DNA from: Flavobacteriales bacterium
GTDB taxonomy: Bacteria; Bacteroidota; Bacteroidia; Flavobacteriales_D; Crocinitomicaceae
Assembly (NCBI GenBank): GCA_947497485.1
Contig: CANMHB010000005.1
Span: forward strand, 1 to 64,000
Direction: 5' to 3'
DNA: 64,000 nucleotides
The position numbers were made by a program, and so were the translations under genes. This document shows, piece by piece, positions 62,201-64,000 of this stretch. How positions within the stretch are numbered: position 1 is the first letter of the stretch; each line of letters opens with the position of its first letter. The notes under the pieces were generated by a model. The model ran no database searches and was not told the DNA's origin. It worked only from the letters and a program-made list of their open reading frames with translations.

Positions 62201-63895
62201 AATCTCAATGGTAAAATTCGTGTAATGGGAAATCCATCTGCACCGAGACTAGAAGGTAAATTAAAATTAAATCAAGGATCCGCATTTGTGGAACTGTTAG
62301 GCGTGAAATACACAATTGATGGTGTAATTAATGTTGAAAAAGATGCATTTCTAATCGATCCAATTCCAGTTAGAGATGAAGAAGGAAATACCGCATCTTT
62401 AGTAGGTGCGATTAATCACAATAATTTTGAGAAATGGAATTTTGACTTACAATTTAATTTTGAAGACGATTTATTTAAAAGACCTCTAGCTAACGGAAAA
62501 TCCATTCCACTTGAACGTTTTATGGTACTTAATACAAAATATAAGGATGGCGATGTATACTATGGTAAAGCTTATGCGAGAGGTTATGCCAATATAGAAG
62601 GAACCGAAAGTAGTTTATCAGTTACAGTCGAAGCTGAAACAAAACAAAATACGCAAATTTATTTTCCCATGTACGGAGTTTCAGATCTAAATGAAACAGA
62701 AGACTTTGTGACTATAATTGACAAATCCATAAAGGAAAAAGTAAAAAAAGATAAAATTAACCTTTCTGGAATTGACTTAGATATGAAATTTAAGGTCAAC
62801 CAAAACGCTAAAATGAATTTGATTTTCAATGATATAACCAATGACGAGATCACAGCAACTGGAAAAGGAGAATTAAATTTAAAATTAGATCAACTCGATA
62901 ATATATTTTTAGAAGGTACCTACACGATCTTAGAGGGAAGTAAATATAATTTTACGATGGCTGGAATTCAACAACCATTTGAAATTGAGAAAGGTTCTAC
63001 CATAAAATGGTCTGGTAGTCCTTACGATGCTGATATTAATATCAACACGTATGTGAATATGAAAAAAGTTTCTATTCTTGAATTAAGTCCAGAATTAATG
63101 GATAATTCTCTTTTAAATCAAGAAGTTAACTGTTATTTAAAATTAAATGAGACTTTGCTTGAACCACGAATTACATTTGACATCCAAGCACCAAGAGCAC
63201 CTGAAACCGGCAAAGCATTAATCAGAAGAGTAACTTCGGACAACGATGAGCTGAATAGACAGTTTTTTTCACTATTAATTGCTCGTAAGTTCCAACCTCT
63301 AAAAGGCACCATTTCGGCAAGTAGCTCAGCTGCAATTGACTTATTGGAATCGCAAATCAATGCAGCGTTGAATAATCTCACAGATAATTATAAATTGAAT
63401 GTAGATTATGGTGAAGAAAAAACAATGGGCGAAAAATCATTCGAAGTTGGATTTAAAAAAGGACTTTTAAATGATCGTCTGACAATCTCAAGTAGCATTG
63501 GTGTTGAAAGTAAAAGTTTGAATAGCGAATCTAGCTCTTCTGAATCAGGAGCAAGTGGAAATGGCGCATCTAAAAGTAACGCTCTTATTGGAGATGTAAA
63601 TATTGAATACATTATTAATGAGAAAGGAACGTTTCGTGCAAATATTTTTAATAAATCAAATACGAATTCCATCAATGAACAAGCTGGCCCCTTCACGCAA
63701 GGTGCCGGTATATCATACCTTGAGGAGTTTAATAATTGGAATGACTTTGAATTGGTTCAATATGGCCTCGATGTTTTTCGAAAAGAAGACAAAAAGAAAT
63801 ACCGAAAGAAGAAGAAGAAAACTAAGGTTCCTTCAAATGCAAACATAAACAATCAAGGAAATTCAAATTCAGAAAAAAAGAAAAAGAGGAAGTAA
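59291..63895 (+). CDS. tamB: Translocation/assembly module TamB family protein
   Basis: The 1,534-residue protein has one N-terminal membrane helix (WMLILIISLAFLIRSS, ~18-33), AsmA-like beginning SKELNTTFEIEAVDIVF, a long repetitive beta-groove region, and the C-terminal DUF490/TamB domain (~1080-1480: NGKIRVMGNPSAPRLEGKLK, NQGSAFVELLGVKYTIDGVI, GKGELNLKLDQLDN). It ends in a Lys-rich tail (KKKKKTKVPSN). TamB bridges inner and outer membranes, helping barrel assembly or lipid transport. Its ATG overlaps the tsaD ATG on the other strand as CATG. Confidence 0.92.
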   Translation: MTKILKIASKTIGGIIEWMLILIISLAFLIRSSVFQTFLAKKATAYLSKELNTTFEIEAVDIVFLNKISLKDVTILDLKKDTLLHSNEINVYIDDLDFTKNKFILSKTELNQGSICINRNKKDGAYNYEFIADYFSSESKSESKPATLVFEEIALNDFDFKYDDFRKSQLAYGLDYDHIKLSKLSLNISKLNIENEVIALNLTKFKVKEQCGLNIEDLRSKINISSTGIRLNDFHLKTPKTKLNCSRLNLLYNNWEDFDYFEDKVKFDVDILPSAVSLKDISLFAPDIEGMDANVLIKAKVSNRVCDLSISDLDLRFGKKTVIQGNLILPDFRKEGAGNLNEEIRYANLDFEDLKSFKLPKGTGRISIEEPISKFEHAEIINLKTYGKLNDFNLITNKINTEIGSISLENYLRVKQQDDATYLIPVLKDSNLVNVSDFNLATFIDDSNFGLVNGKINLEVKIPNKGDVELNNIKANLNRFDFSNYSYSGITINEGHLKGEMIEAKLNVSDPNLKMAYDGKISIGKKQQYALDINIKEALLTKLGFTSAKDVSIATHITCNLEGSSLDRIKGNITSNYISYHEDSNDLSIPKLNLNLERTELGDNFRLSSSILDANVNGIINYETVIDDFLGELAVVFPSISQSKSKNDSKGNSNFSFDFTTGNSDEFLAIFVPDLQISPNSKLSGSYNSLQSYLKADLNSNYVNYQDLKFSNLNFNQSISKVGIIGSYNLSEIKYGDSLKFSNVGFSAKGMGGIVNSKLSWDPNTKDYSSIEWQTIVLDNNLLNFQIHPSFFSLNGLQWKIENESEINLSSEDVHVSKLKLARNEQLIEINGCLSRNNSDKIKIDIERFDLNELSQILGLPTELSGKFSGWGEISNPYTNFNYMGDARIENFKVNNEEVGNIQLMTDWNAKRESVIVNGDLEYKLQRTFQFEGMYDIATDNLDLFLDFVNTDIEFTNAFMDPSVVRDISGNLNGKIRVMGNPSAPRLEGKLKLNQGSAFVELLGVKYTIDGVINVEKDAFLIDPIPVRDEEGNTASLVGAINHNNFEKWNFDLQFNFEDDLFKRPLANGKSIPLERFMVLNTKYKDGDVYYGKAYARGYANIEGTESSLSVTVEAETKQNTQIYFPMYGVSDLNETEDFVTIIDKSIKEKVKKDKINLSGIDLDMKFKVNQNAKMNLIFNDITNDEITATGKGELNLKLDQLDNIFLEGTYTILEGSKYNFTMAGIQQPFEIEKGSTIKWSGSPYDADININTYVNMKKVSILELSPELMDNSLLNQEVNCYLKLNETLLEPRITFDIQAPRAPETGKALIRRVTSDNDELNRQFFSLLIARKFQPLKGTISASSSAAIDLLESQINAALNNLTDNYKLNVDYGEEKTMGEKSFEVGFKKGLLNDRLTISSSIGVESKSLNSESSSSESGASGNGASKSNALIGDVNIEYIINEKGTFRANIFNKSNTNSINEQAGPFTQGAGISYLEEFNNWNDFELVQYGLDVFRKEDKKKYRKKKKKTKVPSNANINNQGNSNSEKKKKRK

Positions 63896-63958
63896 GTTGA
63901 AATTTCAGTAGTATTTTTGAATTGAAGAAAGAAATAGAACTAAAAACCAAATTAACGT

Positions 63959-64000
63959 ATGCAAAAAGTCTTAATAGCTAATCGCGGAGAAATTGCTCGG
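63959..64000 (+). CDS. Biotin carboxylase, N-terminal fragment (window ends)
   Basis: ATG at 63959 reads MQKVLIANRGEIAR in the 14 codons available. This is the invariant start of biotin carboxylase subunits (AccC, PccA, MccA and pyruvate carboxylase share it). The rest is outside the window. A TATTTTTG box at 63912-63919 could be its -7 element, 39 nt before the ATG. Confidence 0.8.
   Translation, partial: MQKVLIANRGEIAR

Noticed and set aside
1..64000. tRNA, rRNA and riboswitch genes
   Set aside because: No cloverleaf-like or rRNA-like stretch and no known riboswitch core was recognised in the gaps between genes.

Overview
The window is about 64 kb of AT-rich, densely packed chromosome from a member of the Bacteroidota, most likely order Flavobacteriales. 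A Crocinitomicaceae/Fluviicola-like origin is only a guess. Supporting signs are type IX secretion parts (PorT, a PorP/SprF protein, a type B sorting domain), menaquinone methyltransferase MenG, FISUMP and YDG-repeat surface proteins, TANNTTTG promoter boxes, and the tsaD/tamB divergent pair. I see no rRNA, tRNA, CRISPR array or intact transposase.

Layout. 1-9.2 kb (minus): three secreted surface proteins: the N-terminal 1,687 codons of a giant YDG/FnIII repeat protein, a short secreted protein that seems to end early, and a 927-residue lamin-tail/PKD protein with 195-bp tandem repeats and a type B sorting domain. 9.2-12.4 kb (minus): a Rossmann reductase, then a coupled metallophosphoesterase, glycosyltransferase and a 44-residue membrane protein too short for most gene callers. 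12.6-17.6 kb (plus): Ppx, a lipoprotein, then a tight run of tlyA, bioD, bioA, an unknown gene and a TPMT-like methyltransferase.

17.6-28.3 kb is an envelope-glycan/lipid locus. On the plus strand are a TMTC-like multi-pass TPR protein and two paralogous sulfotransferases flanking a flippase. Converging on the minus strand is a six-gene operon (KAS III, carrier protein, KAS III, SDR reductase, family 2 glycosyltransferase, PseH-like GNAT). I read this as making a small hydroxyacyl group on a dedicated carrier protein for attachment to an amino sugar.

28.4-31.7 kb (plus) is the most exciting unit: an ECF sigma factor, translationally coupled to an anti-sigma factor with one inner-membrane helix, a long Asn/Ser/Glu-rich linker and a C-terminal domain resembling an outer-membrane barrel, followed by a PorP/SprF protein. 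The fusion has the architecture of dual-membrane-spanning anti-sigma factors.

31.7-42.7 kb is housekeeping: M14 peptidase, trmD, aminotransferase, rfaE1-like kinase, menG, porT, FAD oxidoreductase, mnmA, a LytTR regulator and a lipoprotein. Three genes here (trmD, mnmA, the lipoprotein) carry a promoter box ending exactly 4 nt before the ATG, suggesting leaderless mRNAs. 42.7-45.8 kb is an accessory patch: a KilA-N gene between two copies of a FISUMP gene end, an orphan DUF6922-like protein, hairpin repeats and a transposon-end-like segment. 45.8-51.5 kb holds a TonB-dependent receptor and small Cys/His-bearing envelope proteins that look metal-related. 51.6-64 kb holds a dicarboxylate/amino acid symporter, an acyl-CoA carboxylase beta subunit, DsbD with a separate DsbD-alpha-like protein, tsaD and tamB (start codons overlapping as CATG), and the first 14 codons of a biotin carboxylase.
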